Of a stretch of DNA of 33,776 bases, positions 1 through 6,996 are shown piece after piece (within the stretch, counting starts at the first letter, position 1; each line of letters starts with the position of its first letter). Made by a program: the position numbers and the translations under genes. The stretch comes from Candidatus Aminicenantes bacterium UBA876. Its GTDB lineage: Bacteria > Acidobacteriota > Aminicenantia > UBA2199. The DNA lies in assembly GCA_002294665.1 (NCBI GenBank), contig DBFQ01000019.1, forward strand, positions 1,497 through 35,272, given 5' to 3'. Below the pieces are notes generated by a model, which ran no database searches, was not told the origin of the DNA, and saw nothing but the letters and a program-made list of their open reading frames with translations.

Positions 1-18
1 CCCTCAACTCCCTCAACT
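1..18. repeat. Tandem 9-nt direct repeat at window edge
   Basis: CCCTCAACT occurs twice in perfect tandem (1-9 and 10-18) and may continue outside the window. It lies just past the 3' end of the minus-strand gene that stops at 52. It resembles the short degenerate tandem repeats in the 6.6-7.0 kb intergenic block in being purine-rich on one strand. No function can be assigned. Confidence 0.6.
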
Positions 19-51
19 TCTTTATTCCAGTTCAGGGTTGCAATCCCTTCC

Positions 52-1215
52 TCAATGAAAGCGGCGGCTCCAGATCCAGGTTTTGAACGTCTGTGCTTTG
101 ATGGCCATCATGGCGTTGTGGCGTACCATGTTGGCGGCCAGGCGGCGTTTGAGGCTGCGATTTTTCCGTGTGTCGTGAGTTTCCGCAGGCGCATCTTTTT
201 CGACCAGGCTCTGCAGCATGCCGATAGCGGCTCTGCGCTGGTCCGGGGTGCCGAAATTCAGTGCCGCCCGGGTTGTCAGCCAGATCCCCGGGGCAGTGTT
301 GATCTGTTCGCGTTCAGCTGGGGAGAACCGCGCCCAGTGTTCGATCAATCGCGCACGCAGGTCTTTGACGGCGGTTGGATCCGGAAGGGGGGCCGGATCG
401 GCGTGAATGCGTGAGGCCGCATCCAGCATTTCCGCGTAGGCCGTGGCGGTGTGGGCGAAAAGCGGTGGAGGGCCGGGTGCAAGGGTCCGCCGGTTCAGGG
501 CCGCCTGGGTGCGGATGGCGGCGGCTACCGGGTCGCCTGGGGGTGTTTCCACCAGCCATTCAGATACCGCGGAAGATAGTGTTGCCTGCAGCTCATTGAT
601 TTGTGTTTCATTCGCCTGCAGGATGACCTGAACCAGTCCCGGATACAACTCGAAAGCCTGCTTTTCCGCCGGTGTTTTCCGTTGCCACCAGTCATTTGTA
701 AAAGCCTGAAGGATGATCCTTTCCTGGTCGGCGTTGAATGGCGTGGCCGTGGCAAATTCAAGGATAAACAAGAAAGCGGAGCGGATTTTTTGCAGGGTCG
801 GACCTTGCTTTTGTGTGGATTGGGCGAGTGAGCAGCTGAGGCGGTTGATTCCCACCGCTTCTTCGGGTTGTCGCGACTCAAGGTCCGGATGGACGCGGTT
901 CCCCGGACGGATAAAGAGGATCTGCTGCGCAATTCCCTCCAAAGGTGCAAAAACGATGTCTCCTGCTTTCACCATTGACGGGGACACTGCGCGTGCCGTG
1001 GAGAGGTCTACGACCCGGGTCGCGGGCGGAAGCTTCAGGGTTCTTTGCGAAATTGTTGATTCGGGGTTCAGGCTTTGCAGAACGATGACCGTGTTTGTTT
1101 CATCAAAGGAAAGCGCTGTAACCCGGAAAACGCCATCTGTTGAACTCGCAGGCCAAGATGCGGTGGTCAACGCCATTATCAGAAAAAGACACAATTCTGG
1201 CAGCCGGTTTCTCAT
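52..1215 (-). CDS. Hypothetical exported protein, 387 aa
   Basis: I do not recognise a family. The N-terminus has a short charged stretch (MRNR), a hydrophobic core over about residues 6-20 and a small-residue region (WPASS), which fits a Sec signal peptide and export to the periplasm or outer envelope. Residues about 27-115 look like beta-strand-rich sequence with alternating hydrophobic residues. Residues about 135-385 look alpha-helical and basic, with two similar stretches (QAFTNDWWQRKTPAEKQAFE near 170-190 and RLIEHWARFSPAEREQIN near 290-307) that suggest an internal duplication of a helical unit. No catalytic motif is visible. The gene is monocistronic here and diverges from the alcohol dehydrogenase. 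The ATG lies six bases after a TGATACAAT box with no Shine-Dalgarno, so the message may be leaderless. Confidence 0.75.
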   Translation of the reverse strand: MRNRLPELCLFLIMALTTASWPASSTDGVFRVTALSFDETNTVIVLQSLNPESTISQRTLKLPPATRVVDLSTARAVSPSMVKAGDIVFAPLEGIAQQILFIRPGNRVHPDLESRQPEEAVGINRLSCSLAQSTQKQGPTLQKIRSAFLFILEFATATPFNADQERIILQAFTNDWWQRKTPAEKQAFELYPGLVQVILQANETQINELQATLSSAVSEWLVETPPGDPVAAAIRTQAALNRRTLAPGPPPLFAHTATAYAEMLDAASRIHADPAPLPDPTAVKDLRARLIEHWARFSPAEREQINTAPGIWLTTRAALNFGTPDQRRAAIGMLQSLVEKDAPAETHDTRKNRSLKRRLAANMVRHNAMMAIKAQTFKTWIWSRRFH

Positions 1216-1221
1216 GCAGAG

Positions 1222-1230
1222 ATTGTATCA
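1222..1230 (-). promoter_or_regulatory. Extended -10 promoter for the 387-aa protein
   Basis: On the minus strand the sequence reads TGATACAAT, an extended -10 (TGn plus TACAAT). The -35 region 17 bases upstream is weak (TTCTGC). The -10 ends six bases before the ATG at 1215, so transcription would begin at or next to the start codon. Confidence 0.55.
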
Positions 1231-1306
1231 TGACCTGTTTACACGCAGAATACTGAAAGCCACGAAAATCTCTGCTTGAAAATCTCCTGCCGGCGGATTG
1301 GAATGG

Positions 1307-1335
1307 TTGACGGGGAGTGCGAAAACCGATAGACT
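1307..1335 (+). promoter_or_regulatory. Sigma-70 promoter for the alcohol dehydrogenase
   Basis: TTGACG (1307-1312), a 17-base spacer and TAGACT (1330-1335) make a good housekeeping promoter. Predicted transcription start is near 1342, giving a leader of about 117 nt that begins with a terminator-like hairpin. Confidence 0.65.
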
Positions 1336-1343
1336 CTGCATGC

Positions 1344-1374
1344 GTTCCGGGAGGGAACACCCGGAGCATTTTTT
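1344..1374 (+). terminator. Terminator-like hairpin at the start of the ADH leader
   Basis: TCCGGG (1346-1351) pairs with CCCGGA (1360-1365), extended by a G-U and a G-C pair to eight base pairs with an eight-base loop. A run of six T follows (1369-1374). This has the form of an intrinsic terminator on the plus strand. It starts within a few bases of the predicted transcription start of the downstream gene, so it may act as an attenuator rather than end an upstream transcript; the upstream gene runs the other way. The 3' arm could alternatively pair with TCCGGGT at 1389-1395. Confidence 0.5.
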
Positions 1375-1415
1375 CTTACTTGTCGGGGTCCGGGTACCTT
1401 GGTCTGAGAACATGG

Positions 1416-1437
1416 AAAAAGCGGTTGGCGCTTTTTT
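1416..1437. terminator. Second hairpin with A and T tracts before the ADH start
   Basis: AAAAAGCG (1416-1423) and CGCTTTTT (1429-1436) form a perfect eight-base-pair stem around the loop GTTGG, bounded by A and T runs on the two sides, so it could act in either direction. It lies nine bases before the Shine-Dalgarno (GAGGAGG, 1446-1452) of the dehydrogenase. The stem holds only three G-C pairs, so its strength is modest. Confidence 0.4.
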
Positions 1438-1458
1438 ACGAGACTGAGGAGGACCTAG

Positions 1459-2499
1459 ATGAAAGCTGTCGTTTATGAAGAATTCCGAGCCCCCCTGTTT
1501 GTTCGGAACGTTCCCGATCCCGCTCCGCGAGACCATGGCGTGGTTGTGAAAGTAAACGCCACCGGTCTGTGCCGCAGCGACTGGCACGGATGGATGGGAC
1601 ATGATCCCGATATCACATTGCCGCATGTACCCGGGCATGAACTGGCCGGTGGGATCGTGGCCATAGGCAAAGACGTCACGCTGTGGCATGAGGGCGACCG
1701 GGTTACCGTGCCTTTCGTGTGCGGGTGCGGAAGTTGCCCGCAATGCGTCAGCGGGAACCACCAGGTGTGTGATCACCAGTCACAGCCGGGGTTTACCCAT
1801 TGGGGCTCTTTCGCTGAATACGTTGCCCTCGATTACGCGGACACCAACCTGGTGCCTTTGCCGGAAGCGATCAGCGATGTGACGGCCGCCAGCCTGGGGT
1901 GCCGCTTTGTCACCTCATTCCGCGCCGTGGTGGACCAGGGGAAAGTGACGGCGGGTCAATGGGTGGCGGTTCATGGATGCGGTGGCGTAGGGCTCTCCGC
2001 CGTCATGATCGCGAATGCGCTGGGCGCCAACGTGGTAGGCATTGATATCAAGGAAGATCACCTGGAGCTCGCCCGGCAAGTGGGCGCCGTGGCCACGGTG
2101 AACGCGACAGTCATCCCGGATGTGGTGGAGGCGGTGCGGGAGATTACCCGGGGCGGGGCCCACGTATCCCTGGATGCGTTGGGCAATCCACAAACCTTCT
2201 TTAACTCGGTGGCCAACCTGCGCAAGCGCGGCAGGCATGTCCAGGTCGGCCTGCTGGTGGCGGATCAGAGCCGGCCGTCGCTTCCCATGGACCAGGTTGT
2301 CGCCAACGAGTTGCATATCTTGGGAAGCCATGGCATGCAGGCTTTTCGTTACCGGGACATGTTCGCCATGATCGAGGCGGGGAAGCTGGCGCCGGAAAAA
2401 TTGATCGGTGATATGATCAGCCTGGAGGAGTCCGTCGAAGCCCTGGTAACCATGGATCGCTTTGACTGGGCCGGAATTAAGGTGATCAATCGCTTTTAG
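1459..2499 (+). CDS. Zinc-dependent alcohol dehydrogenase (MDR family)
   Basis: A cytosolic NAD(P)-dependent medium-chain dehydrogenase that interconverts alcohols with aldehydes or ketones. The GroES-like N-terminal domain carries likely catalytic zinc ligands Cys38 (GLCRSDWHG), His60-Glu61 (GHELAG) and Cys148 (LGCRF). The structural zinc lobe is intact with Cys90, Cys93, Cys96 and Cys104. The Rossmann nucleotide-binding motif GCGGVG lies at 173-178, and the acidic Asp after the next beta strand (VVGIDIKED) favours NAD over NADP. At 346 aa it has normal family length. The start is fixed by a strong GAGGAGG Shine-Dalgarno six bases upstream. It stands alone between its own promoter and that of feoA. 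The substrate cannot be read from sequence. Confidence 0.93.
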   Translation: MKAVVYEEFRAPLFVRNVPDPAPRDHGVVVKVNATGLCRSDWHGWMGHDPDITLPHVPGHELAGGIVAIGKDVTLWHEGDRVTVPFVCGCGSCPQCVSGNHQVCDHQSQPGFTHWGSFAEYVALDYADTNLVPLPEAISDVTAASLGCRFVTSFRAVVDQGKVTAGQWVAVHGCGGVGLSAVMIANALGANVVGIDIKEDHLELARQVGAVATVNATVIPDVVEAVREITRGGAHVSLDALGNPQTFFNSVANLRKRGRHVQVGLLVADQSRPSLPMDQVVANELHILGSHGMQAFRYRDMFAMIEAGKLAPEKLIGDMISLEESVEALVTMDRFDWAGIKVINRF

Positions 2500-2538
2500 C
2501 GCGGGAATTCTGCACGCATTAAAAGAGACACTGGTTTC

Positions 2539-2567
2539 TTGACTTGGTTATGATCGGGGGGTATAAT
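2539..2567 (+). promoter_or_regulatory. Near-consensus sigma-70 promoter for feoAB
   Basis: TTGACT (2539-2544), a 17-base spacer and a perfect TATAAT (2562-2567). Predicted start is near 2574, giving a leader of about 16 nt with AGGA at 2579-2582 as Shine-Dalgarno. No obvious Fur-box-like palindrome is visible over the promoter. Confidence 0.75.
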
Positions 2568-2589
2568 AACCGGTTTTCAGGAAAATTTC

Positions 2590-2826
2590 ATGTCACATAT
2601 AGATCTTTTGCATGCACCAATTGACCGGGAAGTCGTGGTGATCGACATCCTGGCAGGACCTTATCCCCGCCGCCGGCTGATATCCATGGGCATTCATCCG
2701 GGTGACCGCCTGATCAAGTACAAATCCGCCAATTGGGGGCCCGTACTGGTCCGCAATGTCACGTTGAACGCCACGCGTATCGCCATCGGCAGGGGACTGG
2801 CCCAGAAAATCATCGTTTCCCCATGA
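2590..2826 (+). CDS. feoA: Ferrous iron transport protein FeoA
   Basis: A 78-aa cytosolic protein made of a single FeoA SH3-like beta-barrel domain. It partners the FeoB iron transporter and is thought to support its activity. The family pattern is visible in RRRLISMGIHPGDRL, the usual turn where FeoA proteins have a Gly between beta strands, and in the closing strand with NATRIAIGRGLAQKI. Its stop codon overlaps the FeoB start by four bases (ATGA), so the two are translationally coupled. A strong promoter lies directly upstream. Confidence 0.9.
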   Translation: MSHIDLLHAPIDREVVVIDILAGPYPRRRLISMGIHPGDRLIKYKSANWGPVLVRNVTLNATRIAIGRGLAQKIIVSP

Positions 2827-4742
2827 AAAAGGCGTTTACCGTCGCCCTGGTGGGGCAGCCCAATTCAGGGAAAAGCACGCTTTTTAACGTGCTGTCCGAT
2901 CGCAAGGTCATGGCTTCGAATTTTTCGGGGACTTCGGTGGAAATCAGTCGCAGCGACATGATGGCGCGGGGTCGCGTCTTTCATATCGTGGACCTGCCGG
3001 GGATCTATTCGTTGAATCCCGGTGATGAGGCGGAAAACGTCACCTTGCGATTCCTCATGGAACAGCCGGTGGACCTGATTGTGAATGTAGTGGACGCGTC
3101 GCTGTTGTCCCGCAGCCTCGAACTCACCGTTGAACTGGCGGAACTGGGCGTTCCCATGGTGATCGCCCTCAACATGTGGGACGAGGCGGGACGCAAGGGG
3201 CTGCAGATCTACCCTGAGAAACTGGAACAACGCCTGGGAATTAAGGTGAGGCCCACTTCCGCCCTGTACGGCAAGGGGGTCACGCGGCTGGTGGAAACCG
3301 CTTACCGGTGCCTGGTGGGAGAATGCGACCCACCGCTATTGCTGCCGTATACTTCTCACGTGGAAGAACTGGTGCGGGATCTGGAAGGGCGCATCCAAAC
3401 CCGGATTCGCCCTCCCCTCAGGGGTACGCCCCGATTCTACGCCATCAAGTTGCTGGAAAACACCGATTTTCTTCCCGGCACGGTCATAAAAGGCCTCGGC
3501 CGTTATGTCAAACAACTGCAGGGGAAAATCCGCGATTCCCATCATGTCGAACCATACGAAGCCGTTGCGTATGAGCGCCACCATCTGGCGATGAAACTCA
3601 CCGAAGAAATCTCCCACTTCGTGGATCGGCGTACCCGCTCGCTACGGGATCGCCTGGATCGTTACCTGCTGCATCCCATTGGCGGCCAGTTCTTCATGCT
3701 GCTTTATCTGGTGGTGTTCTTTGTGTTGATTTTCCAGGTGGGCAACCTGTTGAGCGGATGGATGGAGCCGTTTCTGGAGCGTATCCCCCCCCTGTATGCA
3801 GGATTACGCGCTTCTTCGCCCTTCTGGTGGTATACCGTCAACGGCGCTTTCGAGGGTCTGGCCGGCGCCCTGGGTATTGTTCTGCCCTATTTTCTTCCCC
3901 TGAGTTTCTTAACCGCGCTGTTCATGGATACCGGGTACCTGGCGCGCATGGCCTTTCTGCTGGACGGCGTGATGCACCGCATCGGCCTTCACGGTAAATC
4001 CGTGGCCCCCTTTATCATGGGCCTGGGCTGCTCGGTACCGGCCGTATATGCCACCCGGATTATCGAGAACCGCCGTGATCGCACGCTGACGGCGTTGCTG
4101 ATTCCCTTTATCCCCTGCTCGGCGCGCACGGCGGTGATTTTCGCCCTGACCGCGGCATTCGCCGGTCCCATGGGAGCGGTTTTCGTTTACCTGCTGGTGG
4201 CGGTGGTCATCGGCGCGACCGGGAAGTTGATGACGATTTTCATGGGAAAGCCCACGGGCCTGGTACTGGAGATTCCCGATCTGCGCGTGCCGTCTCCGGC
4301 GGTTTCATTGAGCAAAACCTGGACCATGATTCGGGAATTTCTGTTTGTCGCCGTGCCGTTTCTGGTCGCGGGGAGCATCGCAATGGCCTGGCTGGAACTG
4401 GCCGAAATCGATCACGCAGTCAATTCGTTGCTGGCGCCGTTCCTGCAATCGGTGCTGGGTCTGCCGGCCGCGCTGGGCGCGGTGCTGGTATTCGCGTTTT
4501 TCCGCAAGGAATTGGTGCTGATCATGGCCACGGTGGCCCTGGGCGCGGCGACACTGTCCAGATTGCCGCTCACCACGGAGCAGGTGATGGTGTTCGTGGT
4601 TTTCGTGACCTTCTACTTTCCCTGTTTTTCCACTTTTGTGGTCATGTGGAAGGAATTCGGCGCCCGCATCGCCTGGGGTTCCGCCGCAATCAGTGTGGCG
4701 GTCGCCACATTGGCCGCGTTGCTGGTACGCCTGTTATGGTGA
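2823..4742 (+). CDS. feoB: Ferrous iron transporter FeoB
   Basis: An inner-membrane Fe(II) uptake protein with an N-terminal GTPase. G motifs are visible: G1 GQPNSGKS (11-18), G2 Thr within NFSGTSVE (33-40), G3 DLPG (57-60), G4 NMWD (117-120) and a G5-like SALYGKG. After a helical linker come repeated hydrophobic membrane segments with two Gate-type motifs: GLGCSVPAVYATR and IPCSARTAV hold the conserved Cys residues thought to line the path, and FFRKELVL begins the second half. At 639 aa it is shorter than the roughly 770-aa enterobacterial form but close to compact FeoB proteins. The ATG at 2823 overlaps the feoA stop. An upstream in-frame start at 2733 lies inside feoA and was rejected. The gene ends 15 bases from the convergent peptidase gene, so no separate terminator fits. 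Confidence 0.96.
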   Translation: MKKAFTVALVGQPNSGKSTLFNVLSDRKVMASNFSGTSVEISRSDMMARGRVFHIVDLPGIYSLNPGDEAENVTLRFLMEQPVDLIVNVVDASLLSRSLELTVELAELGVPMVIALNMWDEAGRKGLQIYPEKLEQRLGIKVRPTSALYGKGVTRLVETAYRCLVGECDPPLLLPYTSHVEELVRDLEGRIQTRIRPPLRGTPRFYAIKLLENTDFLPGTVIKGLGRYVKQLQGKIRDSHHVEPYEAVAYERHHLAMKLTEEISHFVDRRTRSLRDRLDRYLLHPIGGQFFMLLYLVVFFVLIFQVGNLLSGWMEPFLERIPPLYAGLRASSPFWWYTVNGAFEGLAGALGIVLPYFLPLSFLTALFMDTGYLARMAFLLDGVMHRIGLHGKSVAPFIMGLGCSVPAVYATRIIENRRDRTLTALLIPFIPCSARTAVIFALTAAFAGPMGAVFVYLLVAVVIGATGKLMTIFMGKPTGLVLEIPDLRVPSPAVSLSKTWTMIREFLFVAVPFLVAGSIAMAWLELAEIDHAVNSLLAPFLQSVLGLPAALGAVLVFAFFRKELVLIMATVALGAATLSRLPLTTEQVMVFVVFVTFYFPCFSTFVVMWKEFGARIAWGSAAISVAVATLAALLVRLLW

Positions 4743-4757
4743 TACCCCGCTTTCCGT

Positions 4758-6404
4758 TCACATCGCGACGCGACTGAGTCCGGCCGGAAGCATATGAACG
4801 CGCATGACCGGATAATCTCCCGGACGATTTGACCATTGGCGCAGGATCAGGCGGTTGAAGTGTCCCCATTGCAGCAACCCGTGCGCCGCGTCGGGTTCGA
4901 GCATCTCCGGTATCAGGCGGGCCAGGGTCTGGTCCAGGGGGATCCACCAGGTCCCGCAGGGAATTTTGCGAATTTCGGTTTTGTATTCACCCTCAACTCG
5001 AATCGGTACATGCCCCTGGAAAAGAGCGGGTTTTATCTCCACCCGGCTCATGGCAAACACTTCGACTTTCATCTCGATTTCGCGGTCTATTTTTTCAATC
5101 ACCAGGCCATGATCACGAAGCAATTCGGCGCTTGCCTCTAACGCCGGTGGCAGCAAATAGGCCACGGGCAGATCCCGGGTGCGGGTTGCCCGGGTATCCG
5201 CGTAATAGGCCAGGCGATAGTCGCGATGTTCTTTGGTGGGACGGACAATGGAATCGCCATACCATGGAGGGTATTTGCTTTTCTCTTCGGGCGGAATCGG
5301 CGTTACCTCAAAGCGGAAACTTTTCAGTACGAAATCCAATAAAGGCACCACTTCGTAATCCAGGACAAACGCCGAGCCGCGGAATGCTTTTCGTGTGCGC
5401 CGGTCGGCTTCATCAGCCATGCGCCGCATCCGGGGCAGGTTTTCGGCCGTAAATGCAACGACCGCATGCAGAAACGCGTGGCAGGAGACCACCCGGGTAC
5501 GGAAATCGGCATGGGAGTAATTTTCGTCCAGAATGGTGAAGCGATTGCGCAGGCCGACGTAGTTGGTGGAGTAAAGGGCTCCGAACGCGTGGTTGGACCA
5601 GCCTTCTTCCGGCTTTGCGCGATTCCGGAAATTGCCGTAAGGAACACTGTCGAAACCGAACTTCTGCTTAAGCGTTTGCTGGACCGCGGGAAACATCGTT
5701 TTCCACATGTATTCACGCAATGCCGGGTCACTGTTGGGGTTGGCAAGGGTGGTGAACGTAACCGGTTCGCGGTGGAAGGAACCGTTGGTGGTGTGCAGAT
5801 CCATGAACAGCACGGGATCCCAATCGTTCAATACGCGCACCAGGCCCCTTACCTCCGGGCTCTCCAGTTTCAGGAAATCCCGGTTCAAATCCAGGTTCTG
5901 TCCATTGGCGCGGGTTCCCGCCAGTTCGGGCCCGTTGTCACCGCGGTTGCGTCCGAAACGATCGTTGCCGTCCGGATTGAAATCAGGAATGATCAGCAGG
6001 ACCTGGCTTTGCAGTAATTCAGTGTCGTTTGCCAATACCAGGTCGCGGATCAGCATCAGCGACGCAGCCTTGCCCTCAACTTCCCCGGCATGGATATTGG
6101 CGTTGATCAAGACACAGGAAAGGTTTTCCTGGCGCATGGCCGCGGGTGATGCAATGCCGTCGCGGCTGACCACGATCATGGGGATCATGCGCCCTTCAGA
6201 GGAAACGGCAACCTGGACTACCCGTATCCGCGCGGATCTGGATTGCAGGCGCTGAACCAGGTCTAAAACCTCGGCGTGGCTGGATGTGCGCGTGAATCGA
6301 CTCGATTCCGCAACGGTAAGCAATTCTTCGGGCGGTTCGGCCGCATTGAGGGATAGGAAAAGCAGCAACAGGGGGGAAGCCCATCTGAATGTTTTGGAAG
6401 GCAT
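4758..6404 (-). CDS. Exported M14-family zinc carboxypeptidase
   Basis: A zinc metallopeptidase of the carboxypeptidase A type (M14), probably acting on peptides in the periplasm or outside. A signal peptide is visible (MPSKTFRWAS, a Leu-rich core to residue 19, then NAA). Zinc ligands are His105 and Glu108 in HAGEVEGK and His204 in DLHTTNG. Substrate-binding residues lie in NLDLNRDF (Arg175). The catalytic Glu is likely Glu294 in LDENYSH. The last 200 residues form a less conserved C-terminal region. At 548 aa it fits the larger secreted M14 proteins. The ATG at 6404 is chosen because GGAGGA lies just upstream; the in-frame TTG 12 bases earlier sits inside that Shine-Dalgarno region. It has its own strong promoter and converges on feoB. 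Confidence 0.9.
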   Translation of the reverse strand: MPSKTFRWASPLLLLFLSLNAAEPPEELLTVAESSRFTRTSSHAEVLDLVQRLQSRSARIRVVQVAVSSEGRMIPMIVVSRDGIASPAAMRQENLSCVLINANIHAGEVEGKAASLMLIRDLVLANDTELLQSQVLLIIPDFNPDGNDRFGRNRGDNGPELAGTRANGQNLDLNRDFLKLESPEVRGLVRVLNDWDPVLFMDLHTTNGSFHREPVTFTTLANPNSDPALREYMWKTMFPAVQQTLKQKFGFDSVPYGNFRNRAKPEEGWSNHAFGALYSTNYVGLRNRFTILDENYSHADFRTRVVSCHAFLHAVVAFTAENLPRMRRMADEADRRTRKAFRGSAFVLDYEVVPLLDFVLKSFRFEVTPIPPEEKSKYPPWYGDSIVRPTKEHRDYRLAYYADTRATRTRDLPVAYLLPPALEASAELLRDHGLVIEKIDREIEMKVEVFAMSRVEIKPALFQGHVPIRVEGEYKTEIRKIPCGTWWIPLDQTLARLIPEMLEPDAAHGLLQWGHFNRLILRQWSNRPGDYPVMRVHMLPAGLSRVAM

Positions 6405-6431
6405 CGGTTCCTCCAAGGGTGGAATGGCAAA

Positions 6432-6460
6432 ATTCTGGCACGATAAGGCCGGGCTGTCAA
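6432..6460 (-). promoter_or_regulatory. Sigma-70 promoter for the M14 peptidase
   Basis: On the minus strand: TTGACA (6460-6455), a 17-base spacer and CAGAAT (6437-6432). The -35 is a perfect consensus match. Predicted leader is about 20 nt, ending in a strong GGAGGA Shine-Dalgarno. Confidence 0.7.
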
Positions 6461-6585
6461 GGACTGAATCGAGAAAGGCGATAACAGGTGATTCCGCCGA
6501 AAAGCATTGTATATAGGCGTATTGCGAAATTCAGGATTGTGCAAAGCAAGGATAGCTAGGAGGGTATTGACTTCGCACGTCCCGG

Positions 6586-6604
6586 CATGTGAGATTTCCA
6601 CATG
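6586..6604. repeat. 19-bp inverted repeat CATGTG-N7-CACATG
   Basis: CATGTG (6586-6591) and CACATG (6599-6604) are perfect inverted arms around a seven-base centre. The symmetry could be a dimeric regulator operator. It resembles a CRP-type site but the half-site spacing is one base short of TGTGA-N6-TCACA. It lies about 180 bases upstream of the peptidase start. Confidence 0.4.
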
Positions 6605-6711
6605 AAGCGTTGAAAAGTAGCCGGACGTACAAAGTGGAAAGTGGAATACCCAGAGGGCACACGAGTGGAAAGTGAAAAGAAGGTATCAGGTGACAGGTGT
6701 CAGGGATTCAG

Positions 6712-6731
6712 GGGCGGTTCGCGAACCGCCC
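6712..6731. repeat. Perfect 20-bp GC-rich palindrome
   Basis: GGGCGGTTCG (6712-6721) is followed directly by its exact reverse complement CGAACCGCCC (6722-6731). It lies between the CAGGTGA-type heptamers and the GTAGAAT-type heptamers. As RNA it would give a strong hairpin, but no T tract follows on either strand, so it looks like a REP-type intergenic element rather than a terminator. Confidence 0.7.
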
Positions 6732-6767
6732 TGTAGAATGTAAAAAGTAGAACGTAGAAAAAAAAGT

Positions 6768-6868
6768 CATCACAGTTCTCCCAAGTACTTCATCACAGAA
6801 CCGCAAGTTTCTCTATCACCGTCCGGCCGCGAACTGGAAATGTTTCCCGGCCGGTTACTTCATCACAG
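6768..6868 (+). repeat. Three CATCACAG copies, two within TACTTCATCACAG
   Basis: CATCACAG occurs at 6768-6775, 6791-6798 and 6861-6868. The last two sit inside an identical 13-mer TACTTCATCACAG (6786-6798 and 6856-6868), exactly 70 bases apart. Between them lies the hairpin CCGGCCG (6823-6829) / CGGCCGG (6848-6854) with an 18-base loop. Confidence 0.5.
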
Positions 6869-6996
6869 GAAAAGAAAACAGGTTTCAGGAAGTCGAAAGT
6901 GAAATCTTTATAGATTTTTTTGTTTCTTTCCACTCCAACTTTCCCACTCTCCAACTTTGTTTTTTCCACTTTCTACAAGCAAAAGGCTTGGGAGTC

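Larger units (their letters stand above)
6627..6976. repeat. Degenerate heptamer repeat arrays in opposing orientation
   Basis: Units of seven bases follow a GTGGAAA-like pattern on the plus strand: GTACAAA, GTGGAAA, GTGGAAT (6627-6647); GTGGAAA, GTGAAAA (6665-6678); GTAGAAT, GTAAAAA, GTAGAAC, GTAGAAA (6733-6760); GTCGAAA, GTGAAAT (6892-6905). A second heptamer type, CAGGTGA, CAGGTGT, CAGGGAT, sits at 6687-6707. The same GTGGAAA family appears inverted at 6919-6976, where the minus strand reads GTAGAAA, GTGGAAA and further variants. The phase is strictly seven bases inside most plus-strand arrays. Confidence 0.7.
6461..6996. other. Non-coding block between the peptidase promoter and ptsI
   Basis: About 540 bases with no credible gene on either strand. 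Its composition differs from the flanking genes, with purine-rich or pyrimidine-rich tracts. It contains a 19-base inverted repeat (6586-6604), several short arrays of degenerate heptamers (6627-6976), a perfect 20-base palindrome (6712-6731), three copies of CATCACAG and a seven-base-pair hairpin (6823-6854). The sequence just 3' of ptsI holds only a weak hairpin (CAAGC/GCTTG, 6976-6990) without a T tract, so no convincing terminator for the PTS operon is visible. Confidence 0.7.

Noticed and set aside
2733..2822. Longer FeoB start in frame at 2733
   Set aside because: The extra 30 residues lie inside feoA; the ATG at 2823 gives the standard FeoB opening and overlaps the feoA stop.
6586..6604. 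Inverted repeat as a CRP site
   Set aside because: Arms are perfect but the core is one base short of TGTGA-N6-TCACA, and no crp gene or second site is in view; kept only as an inverted repeat.
6976..6990. Hairpin CAAGC/GCTTG as the ptsI terminator
   Set aside because: Only five base pairs and no T tract follows on the minus strand.
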